Assembly: GCA_903813345.2 (NCBI GenBank)
Contig: CAIIXF020000009.1
Location: forward strand, 20,301,759-20,365,758
Direction: 5' to 3'
Source: Owenia fusiformis
Taxonomy: Eukaryota; Annelida; Polychaeta; Sabellida; Oweniidae
DNA length: 64,000 bases
Shown here: positions 12,766 to 24,250 of the stretch, one piece after another
How the letters are laid out: each line of letters begins with the position of its first letter
Numbering within the stretch: position 1 is the stretch's first letter
Program-made: the position numbers and the translations under genes
The notes under the pieces: model-generated
Seen by the model: the letters and a program-made list of their open reading frames with translations, nothing else
Told to the model about the DNA's origin: nothing
Database searches by the model: none

Positions 12766-15700
12766 TGTGACGCAGGTACGATGGTCTCAGTACAACCCCC
12801 ATTACTTGGAGCCAACCATAGATAAGACGGAGCTCAAGAAACCTTTGGAGGAACAAGACCCCCGTAGATTTCAACCAATCAAAGCTATTCGTTCAGAACA
12901 GACTGTAGCACTTGGTTATGACTTTCAAAGGGAGTAAGCAAATTTCTGAATTTTATGGTTTTTCTTGACATATTGTATATAGTGTCTCAGGTTGTTTAAT
13001 ACTACCTTTAACCTTGACCTTCAGTCTTTGAATAGTCTACCTAAGCTATATTTTACAAACAAAGCAATGAGTTCAGTCTTTAGACGCCATTTTTAACCTA
13101 TCAACATTTTCAACCTAAGTATCAACATGGGTTTTCAAGAGATGCCCAGGGTATCAGCACTCAATATTTTTTTACCATCTGGGTAAATATTAATTTTATC
13201 ATAGAATTAATACAATTAAATAAAAGTGGTCCATTTGGTATATAGATGAATAAACTTGAAATTGACATCCCCATTCAAAAATATTTATAGGTACCAGGGT
13301 TACCCAAATTGTCCCTTCTGACCAACAGTGCCACTTAAAGAAAATACCGTTTTATGTTTCAGAAAATTCATCAATATCATGATGAAGCAGGGAAACAAGC
13401 GACTGTCCAGGGAAATATTTGAAAAGGTGAGACATAACGTAACTGCGTCTTTCACTTTATGTAATGTTGTAAAAGTACACTCGATGATCTGTCTATTTAC
13501 TCCAGCGATATTTGCAAAGCTACAAAAAGAGAGTTTGTTTTTTACTTGAAATCAGCAATGTACTTTTTATTGGCTCACACAGTGAGCCTATGGGATTGAC
13601 CAGGCGTCCGTCCGTCCGTTGATCCGTCCGTCCGTCCGTTGGTCCGTCCGTCCGTCCGTTGGTCCGTCCGTCTGTCTGTCCGTCAACATTGGCCGCACAA
13701 ATTAAAATGCTATTCGGATTGAGTCCTATCCACATTCATTTTATGCATATCCATAATGCCCATTTGACCTATCATCGCCATTTCCCAAGTTCGCCCAGTT
13801 TCCGAGAAATTGCAGATTTTGACGTCAAAAAGTCAAATTTTCTGTAAATACTAGACACTTTGTTGAAGTAGAATTTTCAAATACCTTTTAGTAGTTGGTG
13901 TATATGCAACTTATGTCCTCTGAAGATTTCAAAGCTCTTGGAATTACGGTTTTTGGTGTTTACTCTATAAAATTTGAAAAAAAGTAGGACTTAGTTATTT
14001 TCAGGAAACTTTCTCATGTATAAAGTCAATGGCAGGTTTTGTGATTGACAAGATTCTTAAAGTTTGCCTTATACTTGATCATTTCCTGCAATAAATTACA
14101 TCATTAATAGATTTAAGCATTCCCTACATATTTCTCAATATATGTCAGCATCAAATTTTTACCGTTTTTGAGATATTTGACGTCAAAAAACAGTAAAAAT
14201 AAGTTATTTTTCAACTTGCTTCAATTTGACCAAATTTTTTTTTGAAAATCATCTACAAGTTACCAGGAGTTCAAATCTGACATTAGTTTTAGGATTTGAC
14301 CTTTACTTGACCTTCAGTGACCTTCGAAAGGTCAAAAAACTTTTTTTCAAATTGATTTTTGGATGTAAATTTTGGTCAGCTTAATCACAAAAGACCTTAC
14401 TGAGAATAAGTAAAATTTTCAAGGTCAAAGGTCATCAAATAGGTCACACAACTATGCTTTCTAAGTTTGTCAAAGTTCGAGACTACAAATCCAAATCAAT
14501 ATTTTTGTTTGAAAGTCAGGATATAAATTCCTCTGAAGGTTCCAAACTGTGTGAGCATAGGACCGTGGGTCCTTCATCTTTTATTATATTTCACCAATCA
14601 GAAATGTAGTGTTAATATATTATTGTGAATTATACAACAAACAATTTCTTTCAGTCCTGATACTTCTGTAAAGAATGGATGAATTGATATGTTTGCTTAA
14701 TATTTTACTTATGTTCAGAGTAAATATTGAAATAAAATATTTCAAATATCAATGTTGAATCAAAAACCTTGAATGGACAAACCTGAAGAATATGTTAAAG
14801 AAACCAAAAATGGTTTGAAAATGATCATGGATTTTTTCTAAAAACTCTTGAGAAATATCTTAAAGACCCAGTCCTGGTAAAAAAGACCTGAATCAGTTGA
14901 AAAAAGCATGTCTTAATTCAAAATATCCCGGGATGCCCCAATTTTATAATTAGTTTCATGGAATTATCAACTGGATGGGAAATAGTTTTCATTTTCTATT
15001 TGAACTATCAGAAATGTAATTGGGATGCTGCATTGACAAAATAAAACATGATTTTGTTTATTTACTTATTGCAGTGTTTGGAAAATATAAAAAGAATTCA
15101 GTTACAAAAATATCACAAGTCAGAAGAAAATGAACGATCTTCCATTGAATTGAATCCAATGAATATATTCCACCAAGCCATAGAAAACTGTAGACCACTG
15201 CTGAAGCTGACACGTATTAATAAGGGTGGAGTTGCATATCAGGTATGTGATCCGGGAAAAGTATTTTTATAACCATATTGGTTTTTATGTTTACAACTCA
15301 TTGTTTTATTTAGGCCATAATATGTTATCCAATCCATGTTTATTCAAAATGTTGCTTTCTTCTTTCATGTACATTTACACATATATCTTTCATTGGCTCA
15401 GTTAATCATGTCATATCGATAACATGTCAGTCAGTTTGGTCAACAAAGGAGCATATACAGGGTGTTCAGGAAATAAAGATAATACTGTCATAACTTTTTT
15501 ATTTATTTATTCATGGATTGCATTGAAAGTTTCAGAGATTATAGTTTTAACATCTCTAAACTTATTGTTGGAGTTTCAGCTTCAGGCGATTTTATTGGTT
15601 GATTCTGTGGTTGTCATAGCAACACGAGTAGCGCTAAGGCGGGGCAGGTGGAATAACTGCAGTATATTTGCATGTTTTAAATGTTTTAAAAAGAGATTCT

Positions 15701-18700
15701 TTCATGTTAATGACTTAAAATGGATGCTTAAACATAGTTATAACTATAAGCCTGAAATTCTTTGCCAATTTATCAATTTATTCTACAAAATTTCCCCCAT
15801 TCTAGACACAATCTCTTTGCCTCTTGAACCTTCTTCAAATACTTCACAGAATTCTTCTTGACTCATTTCCTGAAGTCTTGTTAACACATGTGAACGTATG
15901 ACATGAGTATTCTCAAATGCATGTCCTCTTAAGTCCTGTTTTGATTCAGCAAAGAAGTATCAATCATTTGGTGCTAGGTTGGGTGAATAAGGTGGATGCT
16001 TGAGTTGCTCTAATCTCACCTGCTCAATTCTTTAGTGATTATGGCAGCAGTATGGGAGGGGGAAGTGGAAGAGAAATTGCATCCCAAGTTGCTTTCTATG
16101 TAATGCCTGCATTTAGTCATGAAAATCCCATTGAATATCATTAAAAAAGCATTTATTTGACTTTTATATCATAAAACAAATCAATACAAGAATTTTATCA
16201 TGGAGATGCACCAAGAAAGTTTTAAATATGGAGTCAAAATCGGTTTGCCATGCTAAATGTTACACAGAAACTACTGCAGTTATTCCATGTGCCCCGCCTT
16301 AGCGCTACTCGCGTTGATATGCCAACCACAGAAATGACATTTCAAATTGCTAGAAGCTGAAACTCCAAAAGTAAGTTTAAATATGTTTAAACTAAAATCC
16401 CTGCAAATTTTATTGAAATCCATGAATAAATAAAAAAGATATGACATTATTATCTTTATTTCCTGAACACCCTGTAGGTTATCGCAAACAATTTCAAATG
16501 ATTCTAACATGAATTATGAATATTTTCTGATCATGAACATGGGTGTATCTTTTAGATCCATTCATTATCTTCTAAGAAAAGTATATATAATGATAATTTA
16601 GTTAATCAGACCTAAGTGATATTGAAGGGGCAATGGACCAATCAACATACTTTTTCAAAAATGTTGACCTAATTTTCACCAAAAATGCAACCTTTTATTA
16701 TATTGTTGAATGCATAATTAGAATGTGCTTTGAGACATATTCGAATTCCTAAAAGGAAAAGTTGATTGCTCCAGGGACTTTAAAGATATTGAATTTGGAT
16801 GACCAAAATGAATAGCATGAGATTTTTCAATGTAGAAATAACATGGGGAACACTTATGTTAAAGCAATTAAGTTTTTCTTTCAAGAACTATTTGATACAT
16901 CAAAATAAAGAATAGTAATGCCTTAAACATTGTAAAAAATGATTGCATTTTTGGTGAAAATGGGGTCAATATCTTTGAAAAAGTGTGTTGATGGGTTGAT
17001 TGCTAGTTAAATATCTCCGAGTTTGTTTGACTTTATTATTACTGTATATAATTTTCTTTGAGATAATGAATTGATCTAAAAGATAAACCTGTCTTCATTG
17101 TCAGAAAATAGTCATAATCCAAGATATAACCTTCTGAAATTGTTTGCGATAACCTATGTGCTCCTTTGTCACGTTTTAAAACTCCATATTCAATTTGGAC
17201 ATAAATGGTATACATGGTGATAGAATAAGTGCTGTGAAAATATGACATCTATAAACAAAGATTAAATAAAAATATTAAAACTTTGCATATATAGTTCTAT
17301 ATTTAATATTTTTGATAGGTGCCAGTCCCAATGACAGAGAAGAACAGCACATTTCGAGCCATGAAGTGGATGATAGAATCTGCCAAAGCAAAGGATGCTA
17401 ACACTAGAATGTATGATCAACTAGCTCATGAACTTATTAATGCAGCAAATAACACAGTATGTATGCTCCATTTTGATAATTGATGAGGGTTATTTTAGAT
17501 ACCTTGTCTTGTGCTCAAGGATACCTTGTTGAGTTGTAATCATTGTACCCTCCTACTTAAAATAGGTTTTGTTTTTCAAGAGATATACCCATTTGGCTTA
17601 GTCTTTTATAGAAGTGTTGTTTAGCAAAATTGTACACCTCATAGTCTATTTTGTATCTTTTCGTCAAAAAATTCATAAGTTTTCCTGAGGGTTTTGGGTT
17701 ATTTGATCCCTTTGCTTCTTTTGCCGAGTTTTGTATTACGATTGTTGCATTCTCGGGAAAATATTTTGGTAGTAGTTTGGTGAATGCTTTGACCGATTCT
17801 GAAAAATGTTCAGTAATGCCAACAAAAATATAATTCTTCCTGATTATGTGTTTTACATGTTCAATCGTGCATTTGTCAATTTTTCTAGTCTGTCTATCAC
17901 AGAATTGGTTTCGCATATCACCAGGTTTCAACAGACCACATTTCAAATTGTAAACAAGACATTTCTCTAGCTGTATGCCTTTGTGGTGGCCAAAATGAAA
18001 ATCAAAGTAATAATACCTAGATATAGCCCTTTCCACAGGATCTCTTAGCATTTGGATATATACTGGATGTTGTTTTCCAAACGCTGTAAAATTAACGAAT
18101 GACATGTGCCGAACATAAAATACTGGTCTGGAAAAGGAGTCTATATAATTTGCAATCTGTTTATCATTGAAGTTTATAGTGCTATTATCATTATGATCTA
18201 TGACAAAAGTGAAATTATTATCACTTGAAACCTGCTGTACTATCTTATATAGTGTTGTACTCCCACATTTTGCAAGACGGTTATACACAACAATGTCAGT
18301 ATTAAATGTTGTATAATGTCCGTTGACTGCAAAATGTTGTGCTGGAATTTTGGCTGGAATATGTCGTCCATTAGTTATGCTATCCTGTCCATTGGCTACA
18401 GACATTTTTGCATTAGTTTGGGGTTTCTTAGTGTATTGAACTTTTCCAGTATACCAAGAAAATGTTGTAATTGCAGTAACTGATAGAATTGCCAAGCTTG
18501 TCTTCATTAAACATTTCATCTTGTTATATTTCCAATCAGAGCATAGACTTGTAATTGATATGCAGATGTTCTGTGTTCGATCTGATATACGTAGAGAATG
18601 GTCCCATCGGTCTGTCTGTACATCTGTTCATCCGGGCAACAACTCAAATATCCTAAGCCCAATATTGTTTTATTATTTTACATGTACAGTGTGGGCCATA

Positions 18701-21700
18701 AAACATCCAAATTTTTTATTTTCTGTATCTTAGATACAGCATATAAAACTTAAATATTGATATGTTTTAAATGCAAAAAATAAGGTATTGATTAAGTTAT
18801 ATCTAATTATTTAACAAGACACAAAGTGATAAATATCGCTCTTTGTAATTCACCCAGCATGCCCAAAATCTTATCAGATCTTGGCTCTAGTCTGTTCTTG
18901 CATGTGTAACAATTTCAAATTGAACGGATAAGTGGTTTTCCTGGAATTATGAGTACAAGATTTATGGTAAAATTCAAAATGGCCACCAAATAATTTACCC
19001 AGCCCAGCCTTGTTAATAACATTATTTGTGACCTAGTTTGATGCCCTTGACATTCGCCCTTGAAAATTTCACTATTTCAGACCTCAGTAGGTCTTTTGTA
19101 ATTAAGGTGACATAAATTTGAATCCAAATGTTCAATTTAAGAAAATCAACTTTTTTGACCTTTTAAACGTCAACCAAAGATCAAATATTAAATCTTCAGT
19201 CAGATGTGAACTCCTGAGCAATTCTAGATGATTTTAAAAAAGAATTTGCCAAATTGAAGCATGTTAAAAAATTCAAAATGGCCACCATGTAATTTACCCA
19301 GGATGCCAAAAACCTAATCAGATCTTGGTACTAGCCTGCTCTTACATCTGTAAAAATTTGTAATTGAACCCCTGGAACTTTGATTTCAAGATTTTTGGAA
19401 AAATTCAAAACGCCACCAAGTAATTTACCCAGCATACCCTAACTTTATCAGATCTTGGCAACAGTCTGCTCTTGCATCTGTTAAAATTCAAGTTGAACAG
19501 GTAAGTAGTTTTCATGGAATTTAGATAACAAAATTTGATTTATGTGGCACTCGTCCGCATGTCTGCCTGGCTGGGTGCCCACCCTTCCATTAGCACAAGA
19601 TGATGGCAATATAGCACCTTTTCAAAGTGTGATAAAAAAGAATTAAATTGTAGTGTCAGATAACATTGTGCAAACAATACATCAGATAATTAAATGTATC
19701 GTTCTTAGACATGAATATATTGTGTTATAGGCTGTTTATAGCATCATTCATCAGAATGAAATCAGTATTAGAACTAAAGAAAAAAACGATATCATGCAAT
19801 TATTTCGTAAAACCAACAACTGTTTTCAGCAAATGATCCTGACACTTTATATTATCAATATATTTATAGTAGAGAATGGCCATGCAGATTGTGACCACTA
19901 CATGATGGCTCAAACATGTCAAAAAGGGTGACAAGGAGTTTTCCAGAGAACTATATAAAACACACAGATATTGCACTTTGAAGACCAAATTTTTCACCAT
20001 GTAATTTACCCGGCATGCCCAAAACCTAATCAGATCTTGGCACTAGTCTGCTCTTGATCTTTTATCATTTATTGAACCAATTTACTCTAAAGTTGAAAGT
20101 ATTTCTGCATGTGATTTTTCAACACTTAAACTTCAATCCTCATGGGAAGTTGAAAGATGAAATATCTGGAATCATTAAAAAGACAGTGACAGGTTGTAAG
20201 TCTAAAAGATGTAAATTGTAATTCAAATAGCAATTTGTATTTTATTATTATACAAAGTAGAACACCTAACACAATACACATAGGCCAAGGTATGTTGCAG
20301 ATTCAGGTGCTGGAACTTAACAAGGTGAGAACAAGAATAACAAAACAAACCAAAATATTTTTTCACTTTTTTACTCAGTGTTTTCTCATTGTTCTTTATC
20401 TCCAGATCTGTAAATCTAAAACAGTTAGGACTAATACATATTAACATTGTCGGATATATATGCTGTGAATATTGAAATATTTGAGAAAACTAACTAACAA
20501 CACTGAGATCATTTTTCCTTTGCCCTTGGAATTTTTTCTCCTGCAACCCGAAATTACTCAAGTCCAAGGTTCTCCTGCAATTTCTGACTCGAGTTTGGCC
20601 CCACCACTATAAAGTTTAGAAGTGTAGTTTTAAGTCAAAATGTAGGAAAAGCAATTGGAACAGATTGTGATCCTCTTTTAGCAGACCTTTTCTGTTCTCT
20701 TATTTTATTCAAGTTTTTCCAGTATACAAAGAAAACGTTATAAAAGTAATTGCTGTTAATGATAGAATTGCCTCCATTTTCCTTATTGAACCCTTCATCT
20801 TGTCACAGTTTGAGACCAAACAGAGCCTCACACTTTAGAAGAGCAATTTAATTCCTAATGAGTATTGAGGTTGGAATCTTAGGGGGTATTAATAAACCAA
20901 ATCCTTTTGTCCTGTAATGTAGGACATCTACATAAGAGGATACATTGGTTGGTTTGAATCATTGTACCTTCCTACCATAAGATATACCCATTTCGCTTAA
21001 TCTTTTATAGAAGTGTTGTTTTGCAAAATTGTACACCTCATAGTCTATTTCGTATCTTTTCGCCAAAAAATTCATAATTCTATCTGGGGGTCTCAGGTTA
21101 CTTGATCCCCTCGCTTCTTTTGCCGAATTTTGTATTGCAATTGTTGCATTCTCTGGAAAATATTTTGGTAGTAGTTTGGCGAATGCTTTGATTGATTCTG
21201 AAAAATGTTCAGTAATGCCAACAAAAATATAGTCCTTCTCGATTATGCGTTTCACATGTTCAATCGTGCATTTGTTCATTTTTCTAGTCTGTCTATCACA
21301 GAATTGGTTCCGCATATCACCAGGTTTCAACAGACCACATTTCATATTGTAAACTAGACATTTCTCTAGCCGTATGCCTTTGTGGTGGCCAAAATGGAAA
21401 TCATAGTAGTAATAACCAGATATAACTCTTTCCACAGGATCTCTTAGCATTTGGATATATACTGGATGTTGTTTTCCAAATGCTGTAAAATTAACGAACG
21501 ACATGTGCCGAACATAAAATACTGGTTTGGAAAAGGAGTCTATATAATTTACAATCTGTTTATCATTGAAGTTTACAGTGCTACTATCATTATGATCCAT
21601 AACAAAAGTGAAGTTATTATCACTTGAAACCTGCTGTACTATCCTGAATAGTGTTGTACTCCCACATTTTGCAAGACGGTTATACACAACAATGTCAGTA

Positions 21701-24250
21701 TTAAATGTAGTATATTGCCCATTGACTGCAAAATGTTTTTCTAGAATTTTGGCTGGAATACTTGTATATTGTTCGTAAGTTATTATGCTATCCTGTTCAT
21801 TGGCTGCAGACATTTTTACGGTAATTTGGGGTTTCTTAGTGTTTTGAACTTTCTTTGATCCTATTTTTCCACTATACCAAGAAAATGTTGTAATTGCTGT
21901 AAATGATAGAATTGCCAAAGTTTTCCTCAATGAACACTTCATCTTGTCAAGGTTTGAGAGCCAAACAGAACCTTACCCCTTCCTCTTGATGTACAGCTAT
22001 TATTGATTATGAGCTTTGACTAATTCAACTTTATCTCACTTTTATATTATATTTGTAAAAACACCATCTCAAAGCTGTACAAATTTAAAACAAATCTGAT
22101 AAGTGATTTGGTAGAATTTTGATGATAAGATAGGGTGTTTTTTGTCAGCTTGCTTATCTAATTATCGGACAAAGTTTGCAGAGATATAGAGAATGGCTCC
22201 ATCCATATTTCTGTCTGTCTGTCTCTCTGGGCAATTACTCTAATACTTTTGGCCCAATATTGTTTATTTATCTTTTACAGGCATATGCCCTATATAATTA
22301 CGTATGTTCTGCTAGAAAGTCGATTTTGAAAATAGCCACTGGTTTGAAAATGGCTGCCATTTTAGTGTCAGTTTTACAGGATTTTAGTAACAACATATAA
22401 AACTGTGATATTTATATATTTTGAATGCAAAAAAATGATATTATAGGATTTAGTTGAAAAAACATGGTGGCTGTCTTGAAAAAATGGTGGATGTTAATGC
22501 TATTTTGCTATAACTGGAAAAGTAGTGGAGTGATTTGATGTGAATACTTATAAGCATGGTTCACTGTCTTATGACACTTCGACTAGTAGGCGCCATTTTC
22601 ATTGCCCTTTGAAAAAGTGATATATTGTTGTCTTGTACTGATGGGTGGTTGCAGCTATGTTATACTTTCTTCAGATAATAACTTGAAGTCAATTGTTGTT
22701 TCATATAATCAATCTTCTTTATAATGACAGTACTATACTGTAGGCTATGTTACACCAATAAATAAATGTCCATCTTAGTTTTAGCAAAAAGTGGCTTGGG
22801 AGATCACTTTGTATCTGAATACTTATAGAAGCATATTACACTGTAATATGACAATTTGGCTACAAACCTTTGAAAAAATGGTAGCCATTTTTGTTCTATT
22901 TTACGTTTTGCTATAGCTGAAAAGTAGTGGAGAGATTTTGCTAATATGATTTTATATAATGAATATGTACAAACATATTACACTGTCTTATGACAATTTG
23001 GCTTATAGCAGTCATTATCGCACTTTGAAAAAGTGCTATATTGTCGTCGTCTTGTGCTGTTGGGTGGGCGGGACATAAACCAAATCTTGTCATCAAATTT
23101 CCAGGATAACTGCTTACCTGTTCAACTTGAAATTTTTACAGATGCAAGAGCAGACTAGTACCAAGATCTGATTAGGTTTAGGGCATGCTGGGTAAACTAC
23201 GTGGCGGCCATTTTGAATTTTTCAACAAATCTTGTCATCAAAATTCCAGGAAAACCACTTATCCGTTCAACTTGAAATTTTTACAGATGCAAGAGCAGAC
23301 TATTGCCAAGATCTGATTAGGTTTAGGGCATGCTGGGTAAACTACGTGGTGGCCATTTTGAATTTTTCAACAAATCTTGTCATCAAAATTCCAGGAAAAC
23401 CACTTATCCGTTCAACTTGAAATTTTTACAGATGCAAGAGCAGACTATTGCCAAGATCTGATTAGGTTTTGGGTATGCTGGCTGAATTACATGGTGGCCA
23501 TTTTGAATTTTTCAATTTGGCGGCCATTTTGTATTTTTCAACTTGCTCCAAATTGACCAAATTTTTTTTTAAAAACATCTACAAGTTCTCAGAAGTTCAA
23601 ATCTGACCTTAGATTTCAGATTTGACCTTTCATTGACCTTCAGTGACCTTGAAAAGGTCAAAAAGTTGATTTTCTAAATTGATATTTTGGATTTAAATTT
23701 AGGTCAGCTTAATTACAAAACACCTACTGAGGTCTGAAAAAGTGAAATTTTCAAGGTCGAAGGTCATCAAATTAGGTCACAAACAATGTTATCTAAATTT
23801 TCCCAAAGTTCAAGACTACAAATAAATTCTTGTCATCAAAATTGCAGGAAAACCGCTAACCTTGTCAACTTGAAATGTTTACAGATGCAAGAGCAGACTA
23901 GTGCCAAGGTCTGATTAGGTTTTGGCCATGCTGGGTAAATTGCATGGTGGCCAGTTTGCTCTTCAAAGTGCGATATTTATCACTGTGTGTCTTGTTTTTT
24001 TTATGACTGCTATCCAGCTAAATTGAAACTATTGAGTCTTCAAACTCACTTCACCGCAGTTTCTGACATGTATATGGTATTCACAGCCATGTTAATGCTA
24101 CTTGCAGAAAGTGTCAATTCAGTCATGTTTTTTCTTATTTTATTTTACTTCACTTATTTTTTTCAATTACAGGGCAAGAGTATCAAGAAGAAACAAGAGC
24201 TCCATAAACAATGTGAGAGTAACAAAGCATATGCCCACTTCAGGTGGTGA
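12766..24250 (+). CDS. MRPS7: Mitochondrial small ribosomal subunit protein uS7m, five 3' exons
   Basis: Exons: 12766-12933, 13363-13426, 15075-15242, 17319-17456, 24173-24250 (stop TGA). All junctions are AG/GT and phases join cleanly. The protein is a component of the mitochondrial 28S ribosomal subunit that binds the 3' domain of 12S rRNA. Diagnostic segments are TQVRWSQYNPHYLEP in exon 1 shown, a short KFINIMMKQGNK exon, IFHQAIENCRPLLKL and GGVAYQVPVPM across exons 3-4, FRAMKWMIESAK in exon 4, and the C-terminal KAYAHFRW ending as in vertebrate MRPS7 (AHYRW). The first exon, with start codon and import signal, is missing; the first exon listed begins in codon phase 2 after TTTAG. Introns 2, 3 and 4 contain mobile elements, and intron 4 contains antisense sulfotransferase genes. 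AATAAA-type signals follow the stop from about 24417. Confidence 0.95.
13571..14580. repeat. Intronic repeat with GTCC microsatellite and inverted GCTCACACAGT ends
   Basis: This 1-kb block begins TGGCTCACACAGTGAGCC and ends with the inverted ACTGTGTGAGC followed by 'ataggaccgtgggtcctt'. A (GTCC)n-rich tract at 13607-13685 lies near the left end. Interior phrases such as 'caagttaccaggagttcaa' and 'tgaccttcagtgacctt' recur in MRPS7 intron 4 near 23580-23650. It is a dispersed non-coding family in MRPS7 intron 2. Confidence 0.6.
15458..16474 (-). mobile_element. Decayed mariner-like transposon in MRPS7 intron 3
   Basis: Terminal repeats CAGGGTGTTCAGGAAATAAA at 15458 and inverted at the right end (16474) extend about 200 bp inward with moderate divergence; TA flanks both sides. 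On the - strand the interior keeps transposase pieces: APSHTAAIITKEL, then after a frameshift HPPYSPNLAPND (near 15964-16000) and KQDLRGHAFENTHV. These match the catalytic core and C-terminal region of DD34D mariner transposases. In-frame stops and frameshifts show it is dead. The + strand open frame at 15424-15861 is the antisense shadow of this relic. Confidence 0.75.
17557..18519 (-). CDS. Uronyl/heparan 2-O-sulfotransferase-like protein, copy 1 (intronless, nested)
   Basis: A 320-residue type II Golgi membrane protein by layout: short cytosolic start, membrane anchor at about 6-24, luminal catalytic domain. The 5'-phosphosulfate-binding motif VVYNRLAKCGSTTL is at 77-90; the 3'-phosphate-binding motif LRDPVERAIS is at 158-167; His138 in VFYVRHMSFVNF aligns with the catalytic His of HS2ST. 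The KCGSTT form and the C-terminal YEVYNFAKQHFYKRL pattern resemble uronyl 2-sulfotransferase (UST) more than HS2ST. Expected reaction: transfer of sulfate from PAPS to the 2-O position of a uronic acid in a glycosaminoglycan; the exact substrate is unknown. It lies wholly inside MRPS7 intron 4 on the opposite strand and has no introns. All key residues are present, so it looks functional. Confidence 0.9.
   Translation of the reverse strand: MKCLMKTSLAILSVTAITTFSWYTGKVQYTKKPQTNAKMSVANGQDSITNGRHIPAKIPAQHFAVNGHYTTFNTDIVVYNRLAKCGSTTLYKIVQQVSSDNNFTFVIDHNDNSTINFNDKQIANYIDSFSRPVFYVRHMSFVNFTAFGKQHPVYIQMLRDPVERAISRYYYFDFHFGHHKGIQLEKCLVYNLKCGLLKPGDMRNQFCDRQTRKIDKCTIEHVKHIIRKNYIFVGITEHFSESVKAFTKLLPKYFPENATIVIQNSAKEAKGSNNPKPSGKLMNFLTKRYKIDYEVYNFAKQHFYKRLSQMGISLEKQNLF
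18830..20060 (-). repeat. Diverged tandem copies of a 145-bp family in MRPS7 intron 4
   Basis: Repeated phrases 'aatttacccagcatgccc', 'cctaatcagatcttgg' and 'agtctgctcttgcatctg' occur near 18850, 19290, 19420 and 20010. They are the inverted, more diverged form of the clean 145-bp array at 23081-23515. The two sets lie on either side of the second sulfotransferase gene. Confidence 0.65.
20709..20798 (-). pseudogene. Truncated third sulfotransferase copy (N-terminal remnant)
   Basis: Minus-strand reading gives 29 codons and a stop, beginning MKGSIRKMEAILSLTAIT and ending SLYTGKT. This matches the N-terminal membrane anchor of the two intact neighbours (MKCSLRKTLAILSFTAIT...SWYSGK). The 40 bases upstream of its ATG also match those upstream of copy 2 (CTTGTCA, then a GTTTGAGA.CCAAACAGA phrase). 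The luminal catalytic domain is absent, so it is a dead remnant of a duplication. Confidence 0.8.
20959..21942 (-). CDS. Uronyl/heparan 2-O-sulfotransferase-like protein, copy 2 (intronless, nested)
   Basis: A 327-residue paralogue of the gene at 17557-18519, nearly colinear with it and highly similar throughout. It has a membrane anchor at about 6-24, VVYNRLAKCGSTTL at 85-98, His146 in VFYVRHMSFVNF, LRDPVERVIS at 166-175, and conserved cysteines in CLVYNMKCGLL and NQFCDRQTRKMNKC. It is seven residues longer because of insertions in the stem region at about 27-60. Role as for copy 1: Golgi PAPS-dependent 2-O-sulfation of glycosaminoglycan uronic acid, inferred from family. It shares strand, intron and upstream flank with copy 1 (both preceded by an 'agagaatgg.tccat' to 'cccaatattgttta' block), showing that the duplication unit included upstream DNA. 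Confidence 0.9.
   Translation of the reverse strand: MKCSLRKTLAILSFTAITTFSWYSGKIGSKKVQNTKKPQITVKMSAANEQDSIITYEQYTSIPAKILEKHFAVNGQYTTFNTDIVVYNRLAKCGSTTLFRIVQQVSSDNNFTFVMDHNDSSTVNFNDKQIVNYIDSFSKPVFYVRHMSFVNFTAFGKQHPVYIQMLRDPVERVISGYYYYDFHFGHHKGIRLEKCLVYNMKCGLLKPGDMRNQFCDRQTRKMNKCTIEHVKRIIEKDYIFVGITEHFSESIKAFAKLLPKYFPENATIAIQNSAKEARGSSNLRPPDRIMNFLAKRYEIDYEVYNFAKQHFYKRLSEMGISYGRKVQ
23081..23515 (+). repeat. Three 145-bp tandem repeats in MRPS7 intron 4
   Basis: Units start at 23081, 23226 and 23371 with exact 145-bp spacing and are nearly identical. Each contains CAAATCTTGTCATCAAA, GATGCAAGAGCAGACTA, CCAAGATCTGATTAGG and ends with GGCCATTTTGAATTTTTCAA. A further diverged unit lies near 23830-23960. 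No coding potential is apparent. Confidence 0.85.

Noticed and set aside
15424-15861. 145-codon open frame on +
   Set aside because: It overlaps the inverted end and the antisense of a decayed mariner transposase; the meaningful reading is on the - strand.
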